This document shows, one piece after another, positions 10,668-19,608 of a DNA stretch of 64,000 nucleotides. The position numbers and the translations under genes were made by a program. The notes below the pieces were generated by a model, which saw only the letters and a list, made by a program, of their open reading frames with translations, had not been told where the DNA came from and ran no database searches. The DNA is from DATKWS01 sp035529435. GTDB lineage: Bacteria; Krumholzibacteriota; Krumholzibacteriia; Krumholzibacteriales; Krumholzibacteriaceae. Numbering within the stretch: position 1 is the first letter of the stretch; each line of letters begins with the position of its first letter. Location of the stretch: assembly GCA_035529435.1 (NCBI GenBank), contig DATKWS010000113.1:1-64000 (forward strand). The letters are read 5' to 3'.

Positions 10668-11732
10668 ATGATGTCAAGCGGAACGACATACAACCGAACG
10701 GCGGGCATCGTGCTCGCCGCCGGTCACGGAACACGGATGCTCCCCCTGAGCGCGGCCGTACCGAAGCCGCTCCTGCCGGTGATGGGCGTGCCGCTTTTCG
10801 AGATCGTCGTGGAGCGGCTCCTCCGGTCCGGGGCGGCGCGGATTCACGCGAACATCTTCCACCTCGCCGATCGCATCGCCGATTTCGCGCACGGGCGGAA
10901 CTGGCCGCTCACATTCCATCATGAACCGGAACTGCTCGGTACCGGCGGCGGCATAGGCAATATGGCGCGGGACCTCGCGGGGTATGAGCTCATCCTTCTC
11001 CAGAACAGCGATATCCTCTCCAATATCGACTTCGCCCCGGCGATTTCCCTGCACCGCGAGCGCGGAGCGCTGATGACGATGATCGTGATTCCGGGCGGCG
11101 CCGCGCCGGGAGACGGCGGCACGGATACTCCGGGCGCCGACGCGCCGGCGCAACCCGCCGGCGGTGGGACCGCACACGTCATCGCGCGCAGGCCACCCGC
11201 CTCGGTTCGCGTGGATTCGGCGGGAGCGGTAACGGCAATCGGGGCGGGTCGCGATGATCGGCCGGGTGACGTTGCGTTGGGGTATACCGGCATGGCGGTC
11301 CTTTCACCGGCGGCGCTTCCCTACTTTCCCCGGTCCAGACGGGGCGGCCTCGTCGAGACGATCCTCGCCATCATCGCCCGCGAACCCGGATCGGTCATCG
11401 CATACGATGCGGCCTCGCGGCACGATGCCGTTCATTGGGGCGAAATCGGTTCGTGCAGCGGGTACCTCGATATACACGAGAGAATCCTAATCGAGAAAAC
11501 CGCTTTCGACCCGATACTCGCGCCCCCCCCGCTTCCGCTGCACGTCGGCGAGGGATCGACGATCGATCCCGGGGCCGAGTGGCGCGGTTTTCTCGCGGTG
11601 GGATCGGGTGTGAGGATCGAGCGGGACGTTGTGCTCGAAGACTGCGTGGTGCTCGACGGAACGACCGTGGCGGCGGGAAAACGTCACCGGCGCGCCGTCC
11701 TCTACGCGGAGGGTTCCATCGAGGCGGCGTGA
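10668..11732 (+). CDS. Nucleotidyltransferase, MurU-like with a C-terminal left-handed beta-helix
   Basis: 354-residue sugar-1-phosphate nucleotidyltransferase. The N-terminal Rossmann-like domain has GIVLAAGHGTRMLPL and PKPLLPVMGVPLFE (about 13-45), and ILLQNSDILSN for the metal-binding Asp. Residues about 280-354 form hexapeptide-like repeats (GEGSTIDPGAEW, GSGVRIERDVVLEDCVVLDGTTV) of a left-handed beta-helix, which Pseudomonas MurU (about 223 residues) lacks. A Gly/Pro/Ala-rich insertion sits at about 140-170. Context between NamZ and AmgK-like genes argues for UTP:MurNAc-1-phosphate uridylyltransferase; mannose-1-phosphate guanylyltransferase is the main alternative. It begins 20 bases after the NamZ stop. 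Confidence 0.85.
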   Translation: MMSSGTTYNRTAGIVLAAGHGTRMLPLSAAVPKPLLPVMGVPLFEIVVERLLRSGAARIHANIFHLADRIADFAHGRNWPLTFHHEPELLGTGGGIGNMARDLAGYELILLQNSDILSNIDFAPAISLHRERGALMTMIVIPGGAAPGDGGTDTPGADAPAQPAGGGTAHVIARRPPASVRVDSAGAVTAIGAGRDDRPGDVALGYTGMAVLSPAALPYFPRSRRGGLVETILAIIAREPGSVIAYDAASRHDAVHWGEIGSCSGYLDIHERILIEKTAFDPILAPPPLPLHVGEGSTIDPGAEWRGFLAVGSGVRIERDVVLEDCVVLDGTTVAAGKRHRRAVLYAEGSIEAA

Positions 11733-11747
11733 GCGCCGTGGCGTACG

Positions 11748-12812
11748 ATGAGAGCAATGATATCCGATCGGCATGAATTCGGCATGAATGATGAACTGAG
11801 AGAACTCGTGCGCGTGGCCATCGCCCTTGCGGCGCAATCCGGTGAAGGAGTGCGGGGACCCGGGATCGAGTCGCAAACACTGGCCCGGGGGGGCAGCGAC
11901 CGTCATTTCATACGCCTCACTGACGGCACGCGCTCGGTGGTCGCGCTCCTGCAGCCCGGCGGCGGCGGAGAATTCGAACGCTACCTCGCCATCGGGGATT
12001 TCCTCAACCGGTTGGGAGTCGGCGTTCCCACATTCCACGCATCCGATCGGGCGCGCGGTGTGCTGCTCATGGAGGATCTCGGCGACACGCATCTCGAGGA
12101 CGCGCTCACGGGGTGCGGCGAGGCGCGGGAGCTCGCCCTCTACCGGGAATGCCTGGGCGTCCTGACGACCCTCCAGACCTCCGTCACCGACGCCATGGCG
12201 CGGGAAAATCTCCTCAATGACAGGAGATTCGATGGGGAAGTTCTTCTCGGCGAGACGGCCTACTTCGAACGTGAATTCGTTGCCGGCTACGCCGGCACGG
12301 CATGCCCGCCCGGGTGGGAACATGAACGGCGAATGCTCGCCGGGCGGCTCGCCGGTGAACCGGCCGTTTTCATGCACCGCGACTTCCAGAGCCGCAACAT
12401 CATGATCAAGGAGGGACGCGTCAGGATAGTCGATTTCCAGACGGCGCACCGCGGGCCGGGGCTCTATGACGCGGCATCCCTCCTCAAGGATCCCTACCAC
12501 CCGCTCCCGGCCGCCACGAGAAAACGGCTGCTGCGGGAATTTCACCGGGAACTGCGCTCTGCGGGAAGCGGCGTGACGGATTCATTCGACCGGTTCCACG
12601 ATGCCTTTCTGCTCGCCGGTATTCAGAGGAACTGCCAGGCGCTCGCCGCCTATGCATTCTTGGGCCGCACGAAGGGAAAGGAGCAATTTCTCGAATCGAT
12701 TCCGCCGGCCCTGCGCCTGCTCGAGGAGGGGATAGAGGAGTACGGAGGATTCCCCGCCCTCCGCTCGCTGGTACGCGGGATACGCCAACGAAACGTGAAA
12801 GGAATGCTGTAA
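11748..12812 (+). CDS. amgK: AmgK-like anomeric sugar kinase (aminoglycoside phosphotransferase fold)
   Basis: Up to 354 residues of an APH-fold kinase. The pattern matches AmgK, which phosphorylates MurNAc/GlcNAc at C1: GGSDRHFIRL (nucleotide loop), VLLMEDLGDTHLED (hinge), FMHRDFQSRNIMI (catalytic Asp of HRD) and VRIVDFQTAHRGPGLYDAASLLKDPYHPL (metal-binding DFQ and the characteristic tail). The start is uncertain: ATG 11748 lacks a strong Shine-Dalgarno, and ATG 11784 is a possible alternative. It follows the nucleotidyltransferase by 15 bases, so substrate flow NamZ, kinase, uridylyltransferase to UDP-MurNAc is plausible. MupP, the phosphatase of the Pseudomonas route, would not be needed for free MurNAc. 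Confidence 0.87.
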   Translation: MRAMISDRHEFGMNDELRELVRVAIALAAQSGEGVRGPGIESQTLARGGSDRHFIRLTDGTRSVVALLQPGGGGEFERYLAIGDFLNRLGVGVPTFHASDRARGVLLMEDLGDTHLEDALTGCGEARELALYRECLGVLTTLQTSVTDAMARENLLNDRRFDGEVLLGETAYFEREFVAGYAGTACPPGWEHERRMLAGRLAGEPAVFMHRDFQSRNIMIKEGRVRIVDFQTAHRGPGLYDAASLLKDPYHPLPAATRKRLLREFHRELRSAGSGVTDSFDRFHDAFLLAGIQRNCQALAAYAFLGRTKGKEQFLESIPPALRLLEEGIEEYGGFPALRSLVRGIRQRNVKGML

Positions 12813-12813
12813 G

Positions 12814-13080
12814 ATGTGGAAAATATTTCTGACGACGTTCGGTGTCATGTTTCTCGCGGAGATCGGCGACAAGACGCAGCTTGCCGTCATCTCCCTTACA
12901 TCACGGTACCGCTCGCCGTTGGTCGTCTTTGCAGCGGCCGCCCTCGCCATGGTCGCGGCCACGGCAATCGGCGTGGTCCTCGGGAGGTTTGTTCCCGTCC
13001 TGTTCGGCGCAAACGTGGTACGTATCGTATCCGGCGGGCTGTTCGTGCTGTTCGGCGTCCTGATACTCTTCGGCAAGTGA
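12814..13080 (+). CDS. Half-size GDT1/TMEM165 (UPF0016) cation transporter
   Basis: 88-residue integral membrane protein carrying one copy of the UPF0016 repeat with the signature EIGDKTQLA (about 16-24) and three predicted membrane helices. Full-size relatives contain two such repeats in inverted orientation and transport Mn2+ or Ca2+ in exchange for protons. A one-repeat protein must assemble as a dimer or use a second subunit; none is encoded next to it. The gene starts one base after the AmgK-like stop, so it is translated with the MurNAc salvage operon. A link to Mn/Mg supply for glycosyl chemistry is possible but is guesswork. Confidence 0.9.
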   Translation: MWKIFLTTFGVMFLAEIGDKTQLAVISLTSRYRSPLVVFAAAALAMVAATAIGVVLGRFVPVLFGANVVRIVSGGLFVLFGVLILFGK

Positions 13081-13127
13081 ACGGACGCCCGTGCCGCAGT
13101 TGCGTGGCGGGTGGACGGGGGGGTGAG

Positions 13128-13388
13128 CTACTCCTCGATCACCTTGTACACCTTGTCGTGAGTCCTGACGCGTCCGCCCACCTTGATCCCGACATTCGTA
13201 CCGGCACCGGCCTCTTCGACCGAGTCATGCTCGATCTGCAGCGACCCCACCGTTTCGACGAAATCGGTCGTGTGCCCGTGGAAATGGAGCTTGTCTCCGA
13301 CCTTGATCCCCTCGGCGGTGATCTCGATCGCCACAACTCCTATCTTCGAGAAGTAATCGGCCACCCTTCCAACTTCGATCTCTTTCAT
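13128..13388 (-). CDS. Stand-alone EF-Tu domain 2-like protein
   Basis: 86-residue protein resembling the beta-barrel domain II of translational GTPases: it opens EIEVGRVADYFSKIGVVAIEIT and has GIKVGDKLHFHGHTTDFVETVGSLQIEH with the domain-II turn. No GTPase domain is present. Such proteins are usually annotated translation elongation factor-like and are often found near U32 peptidases, none of which is seen here. Function is unproven. It is encoded convergently with the GDT1 gene, with about 47 bases between stops, and is a separate unit from the SbcC-like gene that ends near its start. Confidence 0.85.
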   Translation of the reverse strand: MKEIEVGRVADYFSKIGVVAIEITAEGIKVGDKLHFHGHTTDFVETVGSLQIEHDSVEEAGAGTNVGIKVGGRVRTHDKVYKVIEE

Positions 13389-13505
13389 ATCCCGCTCCTT
13401 TCAAGGTCAACAGGACCGGAAGTGAATGTATCGTGCGATGCGTCGACTGTAGAAGACCGGCATTATTTTGACAAGAGATTTCAGGTGGAACCATGCGGAC
13501 CGGCG

Positions 13506-15656
13506 TCAGAACCGTATCACCGTTCCCCCGAGCCGTTCATACCGCGGATCGCAGCTGAACAGCAGTACCTGGTGCCGCTCGGAAAAGTCCCTCACCAGAT
13601 CCCACGCCCGGTCCCTGCGATCGGGGTCGAAATGGACGAACGGATCGTCGAGAAGAACGGGCTGCGGGTCCCGGTCGCCGAGAAGCTCGACGACGGCCAG
13701 GCGTACGGCGAAGTAGATCTGATCCCGCGTGCCCTGGCTCAGCATCTCCGGTGATACCCGCCCGGGGGCGCCGCCGGGATCATGTCCCGCGGGACCGCCG
13801 CCCGCCGCCGGTGCCACCTCGATCCGGACGGTGACGGGATCAACGTACACCGTCCCGTACCGCCCGCCGGTGATGACGGAGAGGTAGCGGCCGGCCACGG
13901 GAGGGAGCCGCCCGGCGAGGAGCCCGGCGACCGTGCCGCGGGCCTCATCGAGCGTATCGATGATACAATCGATGATCGCGGATCTGCGGCGGACACGTTC
14001 GAGCGCTTCCCGCGTGGAGGATAGGCGCTCCCGCGCGAGATTCACATCCCCGTGCGGAAGCGCCGCCAACTCGCGCTCCATCGATGCTATCCGCCCGTCG
14101 AGCTCGCGGGCCCGGCGTTCCGTGCGCTCGATCTCTTTTTCGAGGTTCAGCAGACCGGGTGCGTCGAGGCGAAACGGCTCCAGTGCCGTGAGCTTCTCGC
14201 GGGAGGCGTGCCATTGCGCCGAGAGCCTCATGAATTGATCGTTCAACGACTCGAGAATCGCCGCCTCATCTTCCCTCTCCCCCGGCGTCCCGGCGGACAC
14301 GGATCCGGCAACCTCTTGCGCCGCACGGGGCGCGCCGTCACGTCCCCGCGCCGTTTCCTGGAGGCGGATTTCGGCCTCATGCGACTCATGCCGCCATGCA
14401 CGGAATGCATGCAGCAGCTCGCGTGATCGATCCAGCGGGCGATCCCCGGCCCACACGAGCCTCTCACGCCCGAGCCGATCGAGCTCCTGCCGGTGCTCCG
14501 CACGTACGCCGGCGTCGCTTCCACCCCCCCGCCGGGCGAGCGCCCACACGACGAGCACGACACCGAGCGCCACCGCCGCGGCGAACGCGATTCCCCGAAG
14601 CGCCCATCCGGCGATCCCCCCCGCGATGAGCACCGCGCCGGCGATCAATACCGCACGGGACGGGCGCGCCGCGGGCTGCGCGACGCGAATATCGATCTCC
14701 CTCCGGAGGATGTCTTCCCGCTCGAGATCACGCTGCATCCTCTCCAGCGCCGGCTCGTCGCACCCCAGAAGAAACGGCGGGAATCCGCTCCCCCGTTCAC
14801 GCAGACGTTCCTGCTCCGCACGCAACTCCTCCATACGCGCCCTGCGCTGCTGCAGCCCGCGCATACGATCCTCCGTCTCCGCGACCGTTCGATGCAGCGC
14901 CGCGTACTCCCCGGCACGTTCCTGCTGTTTTTTCAGGAGCTCCAGCCCGATCCGTTCCCGTTCCCGGCGCGCGTCGGAGAGCGTTCGGAGCAGTGCCGCC
15001 CGGCGCTCCTCGACCGATTGCGCCTCCTGCAGTTCCACCCCGTATGCCTTCACCTCCTCCGTGTACCGCTTGAGCGGTCCCCAGTTCTCGCGATTGGCGG
15101 GCCGGTCGAGCCCCCGGCGGAGTTCCGCCCGCAGGTCCTCGATCTCCCGCCTGGCCTGCGCCGGGCCCACCCTGCCCCATCCACCGCTGAGGATCTCCTC
15201 GAGACGCTCGCCGAGATCGGTCCGCCCATCGGCGACCCGCGCCATCTCTTCCTGCCGGATCCCGCATACCCGAACGAACAGCTGCTCGTCCGGCACGACG
15301 AGCGCATCCGCGAGGTAGCGATCCACGTCACGCCCGCTTCTGAAATGGTCCGTCTCATCGCCGCGGTAGAGGTACTGCCTGTGTTCGTTGAAATCGCGGA
15401 CGACGCGGATCCGTTCACCGCCGACTTCGATCCGGAGCTCTATCCGGGGTTGCGCCTCGCTCCCCCAGTGACGCATGGCGAGCAGATCCCGCTTTTTCGA
15501 GGAGGCGTCCTGGTACAGGCCGGCGATCATGGCGCGCATCATGCTGCTCTTTCCCCCCTCGTTGGGGGCGATGATCACGTTCAAGCCCGGATCGAGCGCG
15601 ATATCGGCCTTTGCGAAGGCGAGGAAATTCCGTATGCCTATGCTGATGATACGCAT
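13506..15656 (-). CDS. SbcC/YhaN-like ABC-type ATPase with two central membrane helices
   Basis: 716-residue RecF/SbcC-type ATPase. Walker A is NEGGKSS near residue 35 in the opening AFAKADIALDPGLNVIIAPNEGG region; the ABC signature LSQGTRDQIYF (about 635) and Walker B PVLLDDPFVHFDPDR (about 665) are at the C-terminus. Two Arg/Glu-rich coiled coils separate them, but instead of a CxxC zinc hook the centre (about 305-350) has two adjacent hydrophobic helices. This is the YhaN arrangement known from Bacillus, suggesting a membrane-anchored Rad50-like partner for the SbcD-like nuclease encoded 15 bases upstream. It would act in DNA end processing. A run of Gly/Pro-rich sequence lies before the signature. 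Confidence 0.88.
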   Translation of the reverse strand: MRIISIGIRNFLAFAKADIALDPGLNVIIAPNEGGKSSMMRAMIAGLYQDASSKKRDLLAMRHWGSEAQPRIELRIEVGGERIRVVRDFNEHRQYLYRGDETDHFRSGRDVDRYLADALVVPDEQLFVRVCGIRQEEMARVADGRTDLGERLEEILSGGWGRVGPAQARREIEDLRAELRRGLDRPANRENWGPLKRYTEEVKAYGVELQEAQSVEERRAALLRTLSDARRERERIGLELLKKQQERAGEYAALHRTVAETEDRMRGLQQRRARMEELRAEQERLRERGSGFPPFLLGCDEPALERMQRDLEREDILRREIDIRVAQPAARPSRAVLIAGAVLIAGGIAGWALRGIAFAAAVALGVVLVVWALARRGGGSDAGVRAEHRQELDRLGRERLVWAGDRPLDRSRELLHAFRAWRHESHEAEIRLQETARGRDGAPRAAQEVAGSVSAGTPGEREDEAAILESLNDQFMRLSAQWHASREKLTALEPFRLDAPGLLNLEKEIERTERRARELDGRIASMERELAALPHGDVNLARERLSSTREALERVRRRSAIIDCIIDTLDEARGTVAGLLAGRLPPVAGRYLSVITGGRYGTVYVDPVTVRIEVAPAAGGGPAGHDPGGAPGRVSPEMLSQGTRDQIYFAVRLAVVELLGDRDPQPVLLDDPFVHFDPDRRDRAWDLVRDFSERHQVLLFSCDPRYERLGGTVIRF

Positions 15657-15671
15657 CTGTTCACCTATCCG

Positions 15672-16820
15672 TCACCGCAGAAGATTTCGTCCCTGAAAGA
15701 GCTGATACCCGATCTGAAGCGCCTCCTCGAGACACCGGCGTTCATCCCCCTCCGCCCGATCGATGCGCTCGAGGAGAAGGCGCACGAAGCTTCCCGCCAC
15801 GGTCCCCTCGGGGACGGCGAGGATCACATCGCGCGAAATCTCCCGTGCGTGCACCTCGCCGGTAAACCGCACCGAGAAGTACCGCTCGACCAGCATCTCG
15901 AGGGCCAGCTCGGGATCGATCACCGCCCCCCCTTCGAGCACTCCCGACGGTGCGACATCGAGAACGAGATCGCTATCGGCGGCAGCCCGCTCCAGAATGC
16001 GGGCAACGAGCTGCTCGGTGCTCCCGATTCCCGTGCAATCGATCGTGACGGCCTCGATGTGCCTCCGTCCGACCGCGATACGTTCGATCGACGCCGCTTC
16101 CCCCGAAAAAGTGACGGATACCACCGAGCCGGCGCCGGTCTGGTCCCGCGCGATCAGCTCCGGGGAACCGCTGTACACCACCGGCGGCCCGGCGGCCCTC
16201 ACGACGTTGTACGAATGCCAGTGCCCCAGCGCGGCGTAATCGAAGCCGGGCGGCAGCTCGTCGAGCCTGATCGGATTCTCCCGTGGATCGTGATCGGCCG
16301 ATGCCCCCGCCACCGAGCCGTGGGCCATCGCGACATTCCACCGCATCTCCCGTTCGGGGACGAGTCCGGCGACGAGATTCGCCGCTTCATGCGGCGATGT
16401 GAGGGGATTGCCGTGCACGGCAAGCGAGAGGTCGGGAAAGGTGACGACCCGGCGCTCCGGTGTAAGAATCGAGACGTTGCCGGCGCCCTCGAATCGATCC
16501 CGCTCACGTTCGTAGACACTCCCCGGCGCCCAGTAGTCGTGGCTCCCCGGAAGTATCACCACCCGGCACGCCGGTCCGGCGGCCGCGAGACACCGGATGG
16601 CAAAGGCCACGTCGCGCTCCGGAACCGCATAGGCGTCGTCGAACAGGTCGCCGGCGACGAGCAGTACCCCGTATCCATTCTCTCCCGCGATCCGTGTGAC
16701 GCGTTCGAAGGTCTCCCGCACGGTGCGCCGCTGCTCCGCCCCCCTCTCCCCGAGAAATTCGAACGGCGCGCCTATATGCACATCACCGGTATGAAGTATG
16801 CGAATCGAATCCATAAGCAA
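15672..16820 (-). CDS. SbcD/Mre11/YhaO-like metallophosphoesterase
   Basis: Calcineurin-like DNA exonuclease of up to 382 residues (ATG 16814 gives 380). The five metal motifs are in order: HTGDVHIG (D, H), LVAGDLFDD (GD), LPGSHDYW, VAMAHGS and ALGHWHSYN (GHxH). The third motif is usually PGNHD; here the Asn is Ser, a substitution that occurs in some relatives but touches catalysis. A C-terminal capping domain follows (about 270-382). Paired immediately upstream of the SbcC/YhaN-like ATPase, it should form an Mre11-Rad50-type complex that opens hairpins or blocked ends. Confidence 0.9.
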   Translation of the reverse strand: MLMDSIRILHTGDVHIGAPFEFLGERGAEQRRTVRETFERVTRIAGENGYGVLLVAGDLFDDAYAVPERDVAFAIRCLAAAGPACRVVILPGSHDYWAPGSVYERERDRFEGAGNVSILTPERRVVTFPDLSLAVHGNPLTSPHEAANLVAGLVPEREMRWNVAMAHGSVAGASADHDPRENPIRLDELPPGFDYAALGHWHSYNVVRAAGPPVVYSGSPELIARDQTGAGSVVSVTFSGEAASIERIAVGRRHIEAVTIDCTGIGSTEQLVARILERAAADSDLVLDVAPSGVLEGGAVIDPELALEMLVERYFSVRFTGEVHAREISRDVILAVPEGTVAGSFVRLLLERIDRAEGDERRCLEEALQIGYQLFQGRNLLR

Positions 16821-16853
16821 ATCCTCGTCGCCCCTCGGCGGTGCGAGCCGGCT

Positions 16854-17660
16854 CTATGACGCGGCGGTACGCCCGGCCCGCTCAAGCCGCATCCGCTCGA
16901 ACAGGGCACCGATGTAATCCCGCCCCTCCACCGCGCGCTCGGGATCGACCTCCAGCTCGAGAATCGGCGGCCGGCGACACTCGAGCAGGAGATTCACCAG
17001 TGTTTCGAAATCCACCGTGCCCCGCCCCGGCGGAAGATGATCGTCGGAGAGGCCGTCATTATCGTGCAGGTGGATCGCCGCGATATCATCCCCGAGGCTG
17101 CGCCACCACCGCCGCACCGCGAGCTGCGAGTAGACGTTCGTGTGTCCCGTATCGAGACAGAACGCGACGGCGCCGGGATCCGGCAGAAGATTCCTCAGGT
17201 GATGGAGTACCTCGGGACGATCGTCCCAGGTATTCTCGAGAGCGATCTGCACGCCCCGGGCCCGCGCATTCTCGACGAGGCGCGGCATCCTGCGGCTCCA
17301 GTTGCCGAACCAGTACCGGCGACCGATACGTGAGTACTGCGGGAGGTACCCGGTATGCATCACCATCAGCGCTCCGCCGAGTGCGGCCGTCACCTCGATC
17401 GCCCGCTCGAGGCAGCGAATCGAGTACCGTGAAATGCCCTCGTCGATACTCGCCACATCGAGACCGAAGAAGGGAGCATGCGAATATATGCGGAATCCCC
17501 TCGTATCGAGCAGGCGTTTCAAACGATTGCAGTCCGAATCGGTGAGACCCATGAGAAAGTCCGTATCGGCCATCCTGACATCAGGTATGAATCCGTCACG
17601 CGATACGAGCTCCATTCTCTCCTCGAGGCTCTCGAACGGTACGCTGACGTAAAACTCCAT
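16854..17660 (-). CDS. Sugar phosphate isomerase/epimerase-like TIM barrel
   Basis: 268-residue AP_endonuc_2/xylose isomerase-like TIM barrel. Expected metal ligands are visible: His in YSHAPFFG and VMHTGY, Glu in IALENTW, Asp and His in CLDTGHTN, His in AIHLHDND and Glu in LELEVD. Members isomerise or epimerise sugars or inositols, or act as endonuclease IV relatives; the substrate cannot be told. It sits directly upstream of the SbcD-like gene, so a nuclease-like role is worth keeping in mind, although the motif pattern looks like the sugar branch. The region 17661-17856 is divergent from the FTCD operon. Confidence 0.87.
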   Translation of the reverse strand: MEFYVSVPFESLEERMELVSRDGFIPDVRMADTDFLMGLTDSDCNRLKRLLDTRGFRIYSHAPFFGLDVASIDEGISRYSIRCLERAIEVTAALGGALMVMHTGYLPQYSRIGRRYWFGNWSRRMPRLVENARARGVQIALENTWDDRPEVLHHLRNLLPDPGAVAFCLDTGHTNVYSQLAVRRWWRSLGDDIAAIHLHDNDGLSDDHLPPGRGTVDFETLVNLLLECRRPPILELEVDPERAVEGRDYIGALFERMRLERAGRTAAS

Positions 17661-17780
17661 GGCGATCCGGCCATCTTATGGTTTAAAATCGAACACGCGC
17701 ATGCGTACCGCATACGCTGCGGCTGGCGCACGTCCGCCCGTGATCGCACCACACACGCTCGGACCGGCGCACACTCACCC

Positions 17781-17809
17781 TTGACCGCACCGGTAAAGAT
17801 TTATATGCT
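17781..17809 (+). promoter_or_regulatory. Sigma-70-type promoter of the FTCD-pgi-apbE operon
   Basis: TTGACC at 17781-17786 and TATGCT at 17804-17809 with an exact 17-base spacer, about 48 bases upstream of the FTCD start codon. One of the best promoter matches in the window. Confidence 0.6.
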
Positions 17810-17856
17810 TCATGCATAGTGCCAGAATTCGACGTCCAAGACAAGGAGTGTTGCGA

Positions 17857-19536
17857 ATGATGAAACTGGTTGAATGCGTCCCCAACTTCAGCGAGGGCCG
17901 CGACACGGCCAAGATCGACCAGATCACGGCCGAGATCGACGCAACCGAGGGCGTCAAGCTGCTCGACGTCGACCCGGGAAAGGACACGAACAGGACGGTT
18001 GTCACCTTTATCGGCACGCCGGACGCCGCCGTGGAAGCCGCATTCAAGGCGATCGCAAAGGCGGCGACGGTCCTCGACATGGCCAGGCACACCGGGGCGC
18101 ACGCACGCATGGGCGCCACCGACGTGTGCCCGTTCGTTCCCGTGGCCGGCGTCACGATGGAAGACTGCGCCGAACTGGCGCGAAAACTGGGCCGGCGCGT
18201 CGGTGAAGAGCTGGGCATCCCGGTCTACCTGTACGAGGAGGCCGCCTCACGCCCGGAACGGAGGAACCTCGCAACGGTGCGTGCGGGCGAGTACGAGGGG
18301 CTCGCCGAACGGTTGAAGGATCCCGAATGGAAGCCCGACTTCGGGCCGGCCACGTTCAATGCGAAAACAGGGGCGACGGCGATCGGCGCGCGCGAGTTCC
18401 TGATCGCGTACAATATCAATCTCAATACGAGGGACCAGGCCGTGGCCCGCGAGATCGCATTCGCCATCCGCGAGAAGGGACGGCTGAAACGTGACGCTTC
18501 GGGGGCGCTGGTGCGCGATGAGAAAGGCAAAAACCTGCGGCAACCGGGTATGTTCAAGGCCTGCAAGGCGGTCGGGTGGTACATGGAGGACTTCGGGCGG
18601 GCCCAGATATCGATCAACCTCGTCAATTACAAGATCACGCCGCCGCACACCGTCTTCGACGAATCGTGCAGGATAGCCACCGAGCTGGGCGCCCGCGTGA
18701 CGGGGAGCGAGCTGGTCGGACTGATCCCGCTCGAGGCGATGCTCCAGGCGGGCAGGCATTACCTGAAAAAACTCGGCAAGACAACGGGCGTGCCGGAATC
18801 CGAGCTGATTCACACGGCGGTTCTCTCGCTCGGTCTCAACGATCTCCACCCGTTCGAGCCGGACAGGAAAATCATCGAGTACCAGTTCCGTGTGCAGCCC
18901 GCACTCGCGGGTATGACGGTGAACGCGTTCGCCGATATCCTCTCGACCGACGCCCCGGCCCCCGGGGGCGGCAGCGTTTCGGCACTCTGCGGCGCGCTGA
19001 GCGGCGCGCTGTCGGCGATGGTCGCGGCCCTCACGCACGGAAAGACGGGGTACGAGAAAAGCTTCGACGAGATGGAGCGGATCGGGATCGAGGGACAGCG
19101 CCTCAAGGACGAATTCCTCGCCGACGTCGACCGTGACACCGATGCGTTCAACCGGGTGATGGATGCGATGCGTCTCCCGAAAAAGACCGACGAGGAACAG
19201 GCGGCGAGGGCCGCGGCGATCGAGGAGGCCACGAGGGAAGCCACCCTGGTGCCATTCGGCGTCCTCAGGCGCACCCGTGAGGCGGCGGAGCTCGCCCGCG
19301 CCGTCGCCGAGTCGGGCAACAGGAACTCGGTGAGCGATGCGGGGGTGGCGGCCTTGAACGCGCGGGCCGCGGCCGAGGGCGCGTATCTCAATGTCAAGAT
19401 CAACCTGCCCGGAATCGGGGATAAAAAATTGAGGAGCGATACCCTCTCGGAGGCAGGGACGATCCGCGCCGAGGTCGTCGCGCACACAGATGAAACGATG
19501 CGCATCGTCGAGCGCACGCTGAACGAACGGAAATAG
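17857..19536 (+). CDS. ftcd: Glutamate formiminotransferase / formimidoyl-THF cyclodeaminase
   Basis: Bifunctional 559-residue enzyme. The N-terminal formiminotransferase (about 1-300; KLVECVPNFSEGRD, GAHARMGATDVCPFVPV) moves the formimino group between N-formimino-L-glutamate and tetrahydrofolate. The C-terminal cyclodeaminase (about 355-559; DAPAPGGGSVSALCGALSGAL) releases ammonia to give 5,10-methenyl-THF. Length and order match the animal FTCD fusion, also found in several bacterial phyla. The start is ATG 17857 (AAGGAG eight bases upstream); the frame extends upstream to 17812 but without a ribosome site. It links histidine catabolism to one-carbon pools, but no other hut genes are present. 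pgi and apbE follow on the same strand. Confidence 0.95.
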   Translation: MMKLVECVPNFSEGRDTAKIDQITAEIDATEGVKLLDVDPGKDTNRTVVTFIGTPDAAVEAAFKAIAKAATVLDMARHTGAHARMGATDVCPFVPVAGVTMEDCAELARKLGRRVGEELGIPVYLYEEAASRPERRNLATVRAGEYEGLAERLKDPEWKPDFGPATFNAKTGATAIGAREFLIAYNINLNTRDQAVAREIAFAIREKGRLKRDASGALVRDEKGKNLRQPGMFKACKAVGWYMEDFGRAQISINLVNYKITPPHTVFDESCRIATELGARVTGSELVGLIPLEAMLQAGRHYLKKLGKTTGVPESELIHTAVLSLGLNDLHPFEPDRKIIEYQFRVQPALAGMTVNAFADILSTDAPAPGGGSVSALCGALSGALSAMVAALTHGKTGYEKSFDEMERIGIEGQRLKDEFLADVDRDTDAFNRVMDAMRLPKKTDEEQAARAAAIEEATREATLVPFGVLRRTREAAELARAVAESGNRNSVSDAGVAALNARAAAEGAYLNVKINLPGIGDKKLRSDTLSEAGTIRAEVVAHTDETMRIVERTLNERK

Positions 19537-19608
19537 CACCACCATGAATGAAACGCCGGGCGCCCGCGGTCGTGCGGCCCGCGGGAAAGTCCGGATGAGG
19601 AGCATGCG

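Noticed and set aside
13081..13127. Terminator between the GDT1 and EF-like genes
   Set aside because: The possible stem is imperfect (CCCGTGCC against GGCGGG) and has no T-run.
14493..16859. Long open frame of 788 codons on the plus strand
   Set aside because: It is antisense to the SbcC/SbcD-like genes, whose motifs are clear. High GC and codon bias keep the opposite strand open; no ribosome site or recognisable domain.
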